From Chromera velia (Eukaryota > Sar > Chromeraceae), in contig JAHBMJ010002665.1 in the NCBI GenBank assembly GCA_018398765.1, forward strand, positions 1-64,000: 64,000 nucleotides of DNA, written 5' to 3'. Under the pieces are notes generated by a model. That model made no database searches. It had not been told where the DNA came from and saw only the letters and a list, made by a program, of their open reading frames with translations. A program made the position numbers and the translations under genes. Below are positions 12,872 through 24,399 of the stretch, in pieces. The stretch's first letter is position 1. The number at the start of each line of letters is the position of its first letter.

Positions 12872-14259
12872 GCGTGCAGAAACGCTCGCTGTTACCTTTC
12901 GCGAGTCTGGACCTGTCGGGTGAGTGGCAGAAGGGCTGCATGGCTTGTTTGGCGTGCCTTTGTCTTTTTCGGGTTTTTGCTGTGGTGGATCTGTCTTCTC
13001 TGCCGCTTCCCCGGACTTTCTTGGGCTGTCCCTGCCCGTACGTCTGTTTGTGTTTTGTCCTTCTCGTCTTTCTGCCAGTCGTTTTTTGTTATTCCCTTCT
13101 GGGGGTCCTTGTCTGTCTGCCAGAACGCTGTGTGCATCGCTGGATGCAGGGTTCTCTCTGAGTGCCGGCAAGCTGAGGCTCCTGGTGAAATCACTTCCCC
13201 GGGGACCTTTTTTTGTGGAGACGCTCAAATGCGGTCAGTGGAAGAGACAGCGACTGGTTCGTGGCCACCCGTCATCGGGACAAAGAAAAGAGATGGCAAG
13301 GAGGGCGCGCTTCTCTTTTTTGTCACATGAAAGTGAGCAGAGAAGCAGAAATGTCCCCACTGAAGTTGTAGCGCCCCCTTCTCCCTCCCTCCCTCCCTCC
13401 CTCCCTCCCTCTCTGCAGGTCCTCACGTCTGCAAGGACCCCTGTCTGATCGAACTTCTTAATTTCCTCTTCCGCCTCAAAGCAGCGCAGGCAAAGGGCGT
13501 GCCGTCGATCTGTCTGAGGACCCTCGACGTCTCCAGTCAGTCTCTGAGTCTGTCACTCAGATACCTGGTTTACATGACCCGTGCATGGATGAGTTAGTTC
13601 TTTTGTGTGCCTGTGCGGGCCCACGCTGATGCATGTGCAGCAGCGTCACTCTGGGTACGTGCCCTGTTCGCTTTGTCTCCCTCAAACCTGTTCCAAAATC
13701 TCAAGTCGGCATGCAAATACCGAAAAGAAGAAGAAAAAGAGACTTTTTGATCAGCACATCTGTGGCGTCTCTTTCCCTCTCTGTGCAGAGTGCGATCTCG
13801 GAGATGAGGCCGGGCCCCTCTTCCCCCGGCTCCCTCGAGTTCTTGAGCACCTAGACCTCAGAGGTCAGCCTGAAAGAATTAAGCTGCTTTCGTGAAGTAG
13901 AGAATGTGAAAGAGACTGGGTCAGAGGCTCAATATTTTGCTGGAGAAAGCCCGATGTGAAGGCCCTACAGTTGCAGCGATGTGAACTGAGGGATGTTCTT
14001 TCTCGCTTATTTGAGTGTCTGTGTGCGTTGACTGGTCTCTGTGTATGGTTGTCTGACTGCCGATGGGCCTCTCTCATGCCAGTCTGAAGAAGGAGACACA
14101 AAACCACTAATCATGCCATGCCCTGCACCAGATTTTGCTCTCACGTTCCCGGAGTGTCTACCACCTAGACACGGTGTGCCGGCCCGTGTTGTGGACTTCG
14201 TTCAATTTCTTCTGTCCTTGAGTCTCTCCACTTGAATTTCCCTTTTTCCACTCATTGCG

Positions 14260-14292
<33 letters not shown>

Positions 14293-14384
14293 TGATTGTT
14301 GGTGCTGTGCTTTTGTCTTTGTTCTTTCTTTTTTTTTGTCTGTTGTGTTCATGAAGAAAAAGAGGGAGAAGAAGAAGAAACATA

Positions 14385-14419
<35 letters not shown>

Positions 14420-17139
14420 TGTGTTCATGAAGAAGAAGAGGGAAAGAAACCCTTATAGTCTGTCTCAATGTCTGAATCCATGCGTCGCGTGTTTTTTGTC
14501 TGTCGAGAATTCCACACGAAACCGTCTGGTTTAAAGCAGGAGAGGCTTGCAGATGGGTCTTTTCGTTGCTCCATCGTTGTATGTCTCCCGCGTTCGTTGA
14601 TGAATTTGCCCTCTCGATCGTTCCCTCTTACTTCTCTCCCAGGCTGGTCATCTCTCCCTCACCTGTCGTGAATTTCCATCGACACACGTTCACGAATTCC
14701 GTTGTTTCTCATTTTCGACAATGATGTATTCAAAGACGGGTGGGTCCACTTACTCTGTATGCAGGCAATAGGCTCCGTGAGGCCTCCATGAAGACCCTCG
14801 GCGACGTCCTCTGGGATGGCGGACTTCCAAACCTGCTGAGCCTGGACGTGAGCGACAACCCTCTAGGCCCCTTGGGGGTCGCTTTTCTCGCGAAAGGCCT
14901 GGCGGTTCCTTCCTGGTCCTGGGTGCAGCCAATTCCCCTGCAGTCCCTCAAACTGGCTCGAACAAAAGCATGGGGTGCAGGTGTGGTAGCGTTGGGGAAT
15001 GCACTTAAGAGATTTAAGTTGCAATCCCTGCAGGTGCTAGACCTTGAAGGGAACGACATGCAGTCGGAGGGACTGAAATCTTTGCTGTCTGCATTCCGTG
15101 CAAGGGCAGTGCCGCGCTTGCGAGTGCTGGTGCTGAAGAACAATGAGCTAAGAGATTGTTTCTCTCTCTTAACCGAACTGCTCTCCACGAGCATGTTGAA
15201 GGATTTGGAAGAGCTTGATCTTCAAAAGGCTCGGTTGTCTGAGGTCGTAGAAACAGACGAGGCAGCTGACGTGGCTGCGATTCCTAAATGCTTCCCCAAA
15301 TTGCGGCGGCTCAACCTGGGGGGCATTCAGGGGGCTGCCGGGGCGCGGTTGAACTCTTCACAGTTGAGGGATTTCGCATGTGCTTTGGGGGGCAACGGGG
15401 AGAGTTGTGCGTCTCTTGAAGAGCTGGTGATCCCTAATGGGGGGGGATGTCCCTATACTCCTGAAGGGGTGGAGGCCCTCGCCGAAGCCTTCAGAAGTGG
15501 GAGACTGTCAAATTTGAGAGTATTGAAAATGAGTAATCGGCACGACTTGACAGGCGAGACCTTCCCAGAGCTTTGTCGCAGCCTGGCAGTAGGAGGCAGG
15601 GTTTCGTTGTTAGAGACTTTAGAGCTTTTCGTTCCAGAGGATGAGAATGCAGAGGAGGGGGTGAGGGACCTCTCCGAGGCGATTCGGAGGGGAGGGCTGT
15701 GTAAGTTGAGAAACTTGAAGTTGAATTTTTTTACATGCGTTGGTCGAAACAGCTGGACGCTGTCAGAGCTTGGACTGGCCTTGGGTGGTGGTAAGTGTTT
15801 GTGTTTGGAGACCCTCGATTTGAGGTGGAAGGAGGTAGGGGATGAGGGGGTGGGGGGACTTGCGGACGGTCTGGGCATGGGTGGTCTTCCGTCCTTACGG
15901 CATTTGTATCTCGAGATAAGGTGCGGGCAGAGAGCGGCGGAGGAGGGAGGGGGGTGTGTGAGTCTGGGGGAGATCTTGAGCACCAATAAGGTGCCTTCCC
16001 TTCGGAGTGTGTATCTGGATTGGACGTTTGACGAGAGCTTTGCTGCTCTGTGTGAAGGTCTTTCTCGAGGGAGCGTTTCCCCTCCTTTGCTTGTGGAGAT
16101 GTGGTTGGAGGATGCAAGAGGCCCCGATAGTGATGGAGGTGCCATCAAGCTTGCCGAGGTTATTCGCGCAGGCAAGCTGTCGGGGCTGCGAACGTTGAGA
16201 TTAATGGGCTTCGACGGCGTTAGCCGGCCTGTCGGGGTTGAGTTGGGAGAGGCCATGACACACTCAGCGGCCTCTCTGCATTTTTTGGAAGAAATGGGTG
16301 TGTATTGGCGGGGTGGCTGCACTGCGGACTTCCTGGAGGGCCTCTCCAGAGGGACAGGCAGCCTTCCGAGGCTTCACACTTTCAGCTTCCCCCATTTCGG
16401 CAGCACCATCGGGACAGTCGGTGCTCAGTCATTGTCAGCCCTTATGGCGGCGGGCAGGGTCCCTGCCCTAAGAGACCTGACACCGAGCTTGAATGGGATC
16501 CGGGAGGAAGGGATGCAAGCTTTCGCTGCTGCCCTGAGTTCTCCCAATGTGACCGCACTACGAAACCTTGAGCTCAAATTCGGTGTAGCCGATGGGGCTG
16601 CAAATGTTGTTGCGCATGTGAACATGCTCTCAGTTGTGCTGAGCTCTGGGCGCCTTCGCAGGTTGGAGGATCTTTGTTTGTCGGGTCTTGGTACGATTGA
16701 GGAGGTCCTTTCCTTGTGTGTAGGGCTGGGCAGTGGGGAGCTGTCTAGTCTTCGAAAGCTCCAAATTCGTGACAGCAAGTTAGGGGTGGAGGGGGGAAGG
16801 GCGCTGTCAGAGGTTTTGATTGCACAGAAGCTGCCTTGCTTGAGAGCATTTGGGGCGCAGAAGGCAATGCTCACTGATGGGGGAGTGAGCGCCCTGCTGG
16901 ATGGGTGGACGAGCCGAGATCCTCCCCCCCTACACCATTTGAACTTTTTGAGCAATTCGCTGACAAACGAGGTTGTGGATCCACTTTTGAGACTTTTTGA
17001 CTCGCAGAGGGTCCCTGCTTTAGAGAGCGTAAATCTTGATTGTAACAGTGGGATTGAATACGGTCGCGGGAAACCGGGAAGATTGCTGCGATTGGCATTT
17101 CAAGAAATGCTTTCTGAAGATTACGATGATATCTGGTAA
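12149..17139 (+). CDS. Gene B: leucine-rich-repeat (ribonuclease-inhibitor type) protein, 963 aa
   Basis: The product is a probable cytosolic protein-interaction scaffold. Exons: 12149-12185, 12313-12404, 12539-12610, 12880-12919, 13150-13233, 13419-13535, 13789-13863, 14765-17139. They sum to exactly 964 codons including the stop. The first about 75 residues are not LRR-like. From exon 4 on, LRR cores appear (ASLDLSG, LRTLDVSKCDLGDEA, LEHLDLRGNRL, LLSLDVSDNPLG), and the 792-residue last exon carries many LxxLxL...N-like repeats of RI/NLRC3 style. The introns that split the early LRRs are all phase 1 and cut near the LxLxxN core, for example LDLR-G/NRL. There is no NACHT, kinase, F-box or transmembrane segment, so a partner or pathway cannot be named. 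The start was chosen as the ATG whose exon (MNSAQSFQS) joins the next exon in phase. Confidence 0.9.
12700..12866. repeat. (CT)n(CG)n(G)n and (TG)n microsatellites, gene B intron 3
   Basis: CT repeats run into CG repeats and then a G tract containing one unknown base at 12761, followed by GT/TG repeats ending near the acceptor at 12879. The pyrimidine/GT block forms the 3' part of the intron. Confidence 0.9.
13378..13412. repeat. (CCCT)n tract before a gene B acceptor
   Basis: Tandem CCCT units directly precede CTCTGCAG at 13411-13418 and serve as the polypyrimidine tract of that intron. Confidence 0.85.
14259..14446. repeat. Duplicated (GTCT)n block in gene B intron 7
   Basis: Two GTCT runs (about 14263-14292 and 14384-14420) are each followed by nearly the same tail, TGTTGTGTTCATGAAGAA then AAGAGGGA, at about 14340-14366 and 14418-14443. 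This is a local tandem duplication inside the 900-nt intron. Confidence 0.8.
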
Positions 17140-18292
17140 ACATCCATCTTGACATCCATTCCTGGGGAGATGTTGCAGGAGCTGCTTCTGTGCTGTATGC
17201 AAGGCTGTATTTTGATGTAGTTTTCACATTGAAGTTTCATCTGCTTAACAATTCATTAAGAGACTGATGAAAGTCAAGACTTTAAAATTGATACTCATGC
17301 ACCCTTCAATGAGGCTTTCATGTAGTGTACAGCACTAGGTACAGCTTTTAGTTTTCCAATCTTTGAATTACATCTTTCGATATGTATATTAGTATGTATA
17401 TAACCTTGCATGGTGGCCCTCGATCCTAGACTGATTCCTAGCCTATATTAATAATATTATTACGATATTACTGCTATGGTAGCTATGGAGCCTACGGTAG
17501 ATATAGCTATAAGATAGGCCGGCCGGATAAGATATGATAGTATATGATTTATGCATGTTTCATTTGTCTCCTATAGCTAGAGAACTAAGCTATAAAACTA
17601 ATTCTAGAACTAATTTTACACATGCATGCATACTAGTATGCACGATGCCCATTTTTGTTTAGAATTTATCGTAATTCGCTATAGGTAACTCGAATTAATG
17701 TTTATTGAAAAACTTGTATACGATTGGCTACTAGACTATTGGCGGTGTATACCAGAAAGCAGCTATTTTACTATGAAAAACTACAATTAAAAAATAATAT
17801 AAATAGTTCAATATTTTTGTATAATTTTAATCATAAATTTTATTTTTTTATATATATGACTAGCCTGAGGATTATAAGTATATATGTAAGTATATGAATA
17901 TTATGGAAGGTGCATTGATACAGATTCTGATTATGCAGAAACACTACGTATTGCTAGATGCATTGATATATTTTTAGGCTCATACCTAGATTCATACTCA
18001 TATACAAGTAACTCAACGCTGCATGTTTTACTAAAGTTTGTATGTATCTCTGTATGTCAGAGTATCATATTATACATTCAAGATTCTGATTGATGATATA
18101 GTCATTAGTAGTAGTAGTTGTCGTACTAGTAATACATATTACGGAAAATGCAATTTGGGCACTTTTTTGAAGAGGGTCAGCCTAGGGGTCAGCTCAATAC
18201 GCCCACTGAACTTTAATAGGGATGCAAAGGGATTAAAGATATGTAGACGTCCGTGCACCCATTCGACTCAGGCAGCGGAGTCAGGCTTAGAA
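17140..18292. other. AT-rich convergent intergenic region between B and D
   Basis: Both flanking genes end here. From about 17230 to 18150 the DNA is strongly AT-rich, with TATA/TAGCTATA words and a short GGCCGGCCGG palindrome at about 17518. I see no exon, tRNA or repeat element. It should contain the two 3' ends. Confidence 0.6.
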
Positions 18293-19668
18293 CTAAGAGG
18301 CAGGCCCCCCTCCTCCCGAACCCACCCGGCTGTGGTGTGGATGGCCTTGGGGGAACAACGTGAACTTTCGCCCTGATGCCTGAATGGATGGACTCCCGAC
18401 AGGGTTGGGTCCTGATCCTGGTGCTACAGAAAGAGAAGGAGGCAGCAGACCCGTCTGACTTGCTCGCCTTGCCCTAGCAGCTGCCCCGGCGTCCCCATGG
18501 CTCTCTGCAGTGTGGTGCAGGTGGTACCTCTCCCAATTAGGAGGAAGTGCGGGAACTTCGGGTTTTCCCTCCTTCATTCTCTCCTCCTGGAAGGCCAGCT
18601 GGGCCTCCTCCTGCCAGTAGTCCTTGTTCCCCAGGCAGTGGGCAGTGCAGATCTTCAGTCGAGGAAGGACTTCCTCCAAGGCAGAGAACACAGGAGCAAC
18701 GATCACATCGATGAAGCCGACCTGCAGGAATGAAGGACGACGGAGAGAAAAAAAAGGCAGTACAATCACCTGTGGGCCATGTGGGAATTGTCAGAAAGCT
18801 CTGAAGTGACGAATCTTAGAAGACACTAAGTCGGAAGCACAGAAACACAAGAGTACAACCCAAGGTGCAGAAAACCTATTTGCCTCTAACGAGAAAGGCT
18901 TGAATGAATGTCAACCTGGGTGACAGGGGGACGGCAAAGAAAGGAAGGATCATTGAAGGAAACCTGAAGGTCTCTCTGTCTGAGTTTCGATCGTCTAGCT
19001 TCTTCACGTACCTGTCCCTTTGCGATGTTGGTTGTGTTTCTGTCCATCAGCATGGACACGGGCAGCCCGAGTGCCCTCTCCCTGTCCCCCTGCTCAAAGA
19101 ACTCCCCCATCACACGGGGGGTCCATTTCAGGTAGGAGGGAAGGGGCCTGCATCATGAGAGGGGAAACAGAAGTCACTGTCTCTTATCGTCTCTATTCAT
19201 CAATGGTGGCTCATACCGCGATTGCGCAACTTGCGAGAGAAGAAAAGGTGTGTAGAGGGAAGCGTGGGCGCAGAACACTAGGGAGGCGGGGGGGAGTTCA
19301 GAGGGGAACACATGCTGGCGTTTGCCTTGATGCCTTTGCATCAGTTTGATGATTTTCATCTGCCTCCCTGCTTTTACTTCTTTCTTGTTTGGCTGACTGA
19401 CCGGGCAGGATTGGAGATGTCCATCGCGTGTATGAGCAGCGCGAAGAGAAGCAGCCTATCCTCCTTCTTCAGTTCTGGGACCGAGATCCAGTCTTTGTCT
19501 GCGGCTGTACGGCTCTTGAACATTCCCAACTTGGAGAAGTGGACTGACATGTCCGTGCCCAGAACGACCGTAATCATCTGCTCTCGAATGGCTGTCAGCT
19601 GCAAAAGAGGCATGAGCAAGGAGCAATTCTAATCAGAAAATCGAAGAACGAGAAGGGAAAAAAGCACC

Positions 19669-19699
<31 letters not shown>

Positions 19700-22600
19700 G
19701 AAAACACCATGGGAGGACTCGAGAACCGATGCTTGCGCGTAAAGAGTTTGCAAACCTTTGATCTTCTCTCCCCAGCTGCACTATCCATTTTGACACCCAA
19801 TCCTGATATCAAAACGCTTCCACCCCCCGATTTTCTTCTATTCACCTGGTCGGGTGACATTTGCTGTAGGATGTTGGTCTCCCCGCCCTGCATGAGGGAC
19901 CAAGCAGAGGCGACGTGGTGATTCTCTAGGACGGCCTGGTCGTTGTATCTGATCGCGATAGGGTCTGCAGTCTGCAGGCACGCAGGCAGGAATGGGCACC
20001 ATCCAAGAGAGATGTTCGTCGAATCATGTTTTCGGGATCCGTAAATTTGATTTTTCATACCCATCCGGCCAGCAATCCACGGACTTTCAAAGCACCGCAT
20101 GTTGCAAAAAAAGAAAGACGGAGAAATTCATTTCAACTTTTCAGAACCAAAGGGCAATCAAAACGTCAGTCACCCCACCGGCCATGCAGCAAGCGAACAA
20201 ACGCACCCACCTACCTTGCAGAGAAAGGCGTTGTTCACCCCCGGGTGGTCGAAATCGTGAACAGCTGCCCCCATGAGGAGGGAGAACAGATCAATGATCG
20301 AGAAGTCCTTCACGCGGTCTGACAGCTCACCCCCAGTCAGAAGGAAATAAGTGCCCTGCAGGGAGCAAAGGAAAATAGAGGGAAGGGTCAGTCAGGCAAG
20401 AGAAAATGAATATACAAAGGAAGCAAAAGAGGGAGAAGGGAAGATCGAAAAGACAGAACAAACCACCCTCCTGAATTCTATCGAGCCCTTTCACTTTCCT
20501 TCAGGTGCATTCATCTGCTCCTTCCTCCTTGCCTTCCCCATTTTTGCTGGTTTCTGTTTTGTCCGCCTGTTCCTTCCGTTCTTCTCTGCTCCAGACGCCA
20601 CACATTTGGAATGCAAACAAAAAAAAAGTTCTAGACCCAGAATGATTTCACTTTTCTCCCCCACCCCACTTCCTCTCTCGCCCGACATCCGGCCATTTCT
20701 CTCTCTCCCCCTCCCTCTCCCGTTCAATTCTAAATCCCACCTGTAGTACGTCTGCTGCGTGCATAGAGTTGTGGTACGAGTTTTCCTTTCTGTACCCAGC
20801 CTCGACAGACAGCGTCAGGTTCCTCCACTGAGGGCCTGGCAGCTGGAGGGCGTCTGTTAGGGAGTGCTTCTTGCTCAGGTGGAACAGCAGACAGGAGAGA
20901 GAGTGGCCATCCGTCAATTCCTGCAACAACCAACAAATACCGACACAATTAAAGTCACCCCCCCACACAAAGAAGATCGAAAAACCTGGGCAAACACCCA
21001 TTAATTCATCTGTGTCCACGAACACACAGGTGCACAGACAGAGGGAGAGTGGTGAACAAAAAAAAAGAAACGAGCTTCCACAAGATAGACAGGGCGGATA
21101 GAGGAAGAGACAGACGAGAGCCCCACACAAAGGAGTGTTGGTGAGATAACTGTTTATCGCTCTTTTGCATTGGCTCTCTAACCTGCCTTGCCCTGAACGC
21201 CCGACGCATAGTCTGACTGACCTCCAATGCGAAAACATCGAAACTCCACTTGTCGACAGAGTCCATGGTCTGTCTCATCACCAAGGGGGACGTGGGGACA
21301 GCCCCAGGGACCATCGAGAGTTCCTGTCCCACCAGTGCCCCTCCGGCCTTGCTTGCTGTGGGGTCCTGAGAGTGCATCGGGGAGTCGGGCCCATCCCCCC
21401 CTGCTGTGAGGATAAAGAAGTCGTCGTTCTCTCCCCCCTCCCCTCCCTCTCCCAACATACTCTGGTCCTTGTGTTGAATCCCCTCCCGCCTCATGTTCAC
21501 TCGTGCAAAGTGAGTGGGGGACCTGCGAAGGAATGAGGAATGGAATTTTGTCAGACGAATTAAGGCCTCAATCAACGAGAAGCATGGAAGATACGAAGCT
21601 TCTCTACAGTCTTTGCGATCGAATCGAGAGGGGTTGAATGCGCAAGTAAGCAGCACAGAGCAACAGACACCACGAAATGTTCAACTACATGTCAGTACAC
21701 ACACGGAGGATAGATACCACACAATCAAGAGAGGACAAGGTGAGTTCCAATCAAGAGAGGTCAGTTCGCTTTCCGGCATCAGCCTGCTTGTTTTCTTAGT
21801 CAGAAAACACACAAAATTCTTTCCTTTTCTAAAAAGAGGTCCCCCCGAATGCACACACTTTACCAACCTCTCTACTTTGCCGTTCCCCGTGGTTTTCTGC
21901 TTGGCCGTGGACAGCCAAGCGGAGGCTTCTGTCTTGAAGGCAAGGTCGTCGCGGTCATCGAGATCGGCCTTTAGAGAGAGTGTTCACACGTTCACAAGGG
22001 GACGGGTATGAAGGGGGGGTTCATGATAACCAACAGGGAGCCTTCCTCGAAAAGAAAGGGAACGGGAGGACGGAAAAAAGAATGTAGAAAGAGCAGGGGG
22101 CGCAGAAAAAACGGATGAAGAAAGAAAGTAGTTCAGGAAAGAGTGGGTGGAACAGGGTAAGGGACTTTCGATGGCTGCAGAGGGTTTTGAGCAGATAGAC
22201 GGGTCCGTCAGGCAAGAAACATAGAGAACGAAAGAGCTGCTCTATGGAATCAGTGGGAGAGACATTATGTCATGTCTATGCCAAGGCATAAACACACAAC
22301 GACGCAAAAGAACGTCTCTCATCGTCACTTCCTTCACTGTCTGTCCCCCTCAGTGCTGACAGACCTGTACAGGTTCGAACAGGTCTCCTCTTGCGAGTGT
22401 CTCTGCTACAGTCTTTGCGTCTTGTCTTCGGTTCTGTGGGACCATGCGGTCGTGTTCGATTCTCGCGAGAAGGTAGGTGCACTTCTCGAGGGGTGTGGCA
22501 AGGGTGAGGTCCATCTGTCTGAGTCTGTGCAGGGATGACCTGGTCTCTGAGACTCGACGGAAAATGACCATCACTCGGAGAAGGCGTAGAACGCCCCGAA

Positions 22601-23157
22601 TGCGAGAATATCGCTGCAGATCTTCGTTTCCTGACAAGGCCATTGTGACTGCTGACAAAACGAGGGAGATCAGAACGATGACCGCGTCCAGAATATTCCA
22701 CCAGTCCCGAATGTACCGAACACCAAAGGCGAAGGTCTTCAAGCTGATTTCCACACTGAACAGACAAAGAATGATCAGGTCAACGACGTTAAGAGCAAAA
22801 AGAGTTTCTTCATCAAAATCTTCCTGGAAGAGGAGAATGGCGAAAACAAGAAGTAAATACCCAAAGACCAAAACGATGATGGTGATTTCCGTCGCGATGT
22901 GGTTCATTATCTCTCCCACTCTATCCTGCGTGGTGCTCATGCAGGTCGCCTCCTTGTCATCCAAACCCGACTCCTGGAGAGTGAACCTTGCCTTCGGGCC
23001 TGCACGAATCAGAGGAAGCAAAGCACGTACAGTCGGATACGTGCACAATACAACCACTACCATGTATCTGTTGCTTGAGAGAGGCGCTTTCCTTACCTCC
23101 TGCAGATTTCGGGGAATCTACCCCTCCCCCCTCCTTGATCCCTTCCTCCAGAGTCAT
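18293..23157 (-). CDS. Gene D: voltage-sensor / class I cyclic-nucleotide phosphodiesterase fusion, 781 aa
   Basis: A membrane enzyme expected to hydrolyse cAMP and/or cGMP. Exons (5' to 3'): 23097-23157, 22365-22999, 21868-21968, 21183-21522, 20741-20920, 20215-20355, 19846-19971, 19402-19598, 19012-19147, 18293-18721; 782 codons including the stop, all phases consistent. Residues 59-170 form S1-S4: S2 carries the acidic SVEIS, S3 the WNILDAV motif, and S4 has spaced arginines (RIRGVLRLLRVMVIFRR). No S5-pore-S6 follows. A linker of about 180 residues leads to a complete PDE domain (about 350-700): SFDVF, YHNSMHAADV, HDFDHPG.NN, YND.AVLENHH, HAMDISNPAR (M replaces the usual A before the metal-binding D), and the purine-clamp glutamine in GQVGFIDVIVAPVF. 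The architecture parallels voltage-sensing phosphatase, so membrane potential may gate the enzyme; this is inferred. Substrate specificity cannot be read. Confidence 0.92.
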
Positions 23158-24399
23158 TCTTGTGTGGGAATGCAGGCCACTCAGACAGGCAAAAGACTTT
23201 CTGACAACACAATCAAAGATCGCACAGTCTTACAAACAACACCGGACAGAAAGTTCAATACTAAAAGACTCCTCCCTCATCTCCAACCAGTCACTTTGTT
23301 GTCCAGAGCCGATCTGCTCTGCATAAGCTACGATGATAGATTGGGGAGTGGTTTCAAGTGCAGCCGCTATTGCAGTATGTAAGACATGCAACTGAAAGGG
23401 CTGACAATGGCTGACAGAATGACGATAATAAGACGCGAGCGGCGGCACCGCGGCCAAGATACGCGCGCTTTGCGCCCGAAGTACTCATGCATGCTATGGG
23501 AATGACTCCGAAAATTTTGCGCACCTTTGTCACGCCTATCGATCCGCTGCATAATCCGCATGAAGTTTTTGCCCCGTTTTATACCGCAACCTTCACAAGT
23601 CCAGGTTCATGTAGCTGTTGCCCCGCTTTAAGCCTGTTTGAGCTGAAACCTACTGAAACCTTCACAATTTGTTTGGTTGATGTAGTTGATTTTGTAATAT
23701 TTTAAGCTGAAACGTGCACAATTTATCATGTTTACATATATAGGCTCACCATAATACAATCATAATTTATCTAGTTATTTTTGCTCTCCCTTAACCTACT
23801 TGTCTTATTTCAGATCATATTTCCTTACATTTCTTAATAATACTTAATAGATTTTCATGGTTTATTTAGAGAAATTTAGAGTCAAAACCTTTAGAATTTA
23901 CTGAGTTTATGTTGTTGTTTTTCTTTTATTTTAAAGCGGCCGTAAGGTGGCTCATAATACACCGTCAGAACTAATTGTTTTTTAAAAATATTAATTTCAA
24001 TGTAAGTGCTATATAGTCATTTATTTATTTATTCATTCAAAAATTAAATGTTATCAAATGTAATTCCTGGTATAATTCATTTATATAGGTTCTTTAAATT
24101 TTGATACGTTAGTTGGTATGCTATGTATAGCTATATATAGGCAGGGGCTAGGCAGAGACAAGCTCTTGCGAGGCGCTTAATTGCAAAAAAAAAAAAAGAA
24201 AAAAACGTTCGAAGCATTTGAATGAATCAACCGACTCGTAGAAGGATTTTCCTAGTCGTTTTTAACCTTTTCAAAAAATAACAACGTTTTCAGATGTATG
24301 GTAGATTCCGTTGCATTTGCTTGTTGTATTGTAAATTGTCTGATCCTATCTGATCCCCCAGACACTTTCCAGATGAAAGAAATGAAAGCAAATTCTTAA
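23158..24399. promoter_or_regulatory. Gene D promoter side and AT-rich 3' flank of gene C
   Basis: The first about 450 bases upstream of the D start are GC-balanced and include a GC-rich patch (CGCGCGCTTTGCGCCCG, about 23462-23478) followed by TCATGCATGC at 23485-23494, a candidate promoter element. From about 23620 to 24400 the DNA is AT-rich and holds no recognisable exon. Poly-A runs at about 24184-24205 lie just downstream of gene C's stop. Gene C ends at 24400. Confidence 0.5.

Noticed and set aside
15453-16322. 289-codon minus-strand frame opposite the LRR exon
   Set aside because: It mirrors LRR codons of gene B, with Ser/Pro/Leu-rich low-complexity translation; gene B's frame is well supported.
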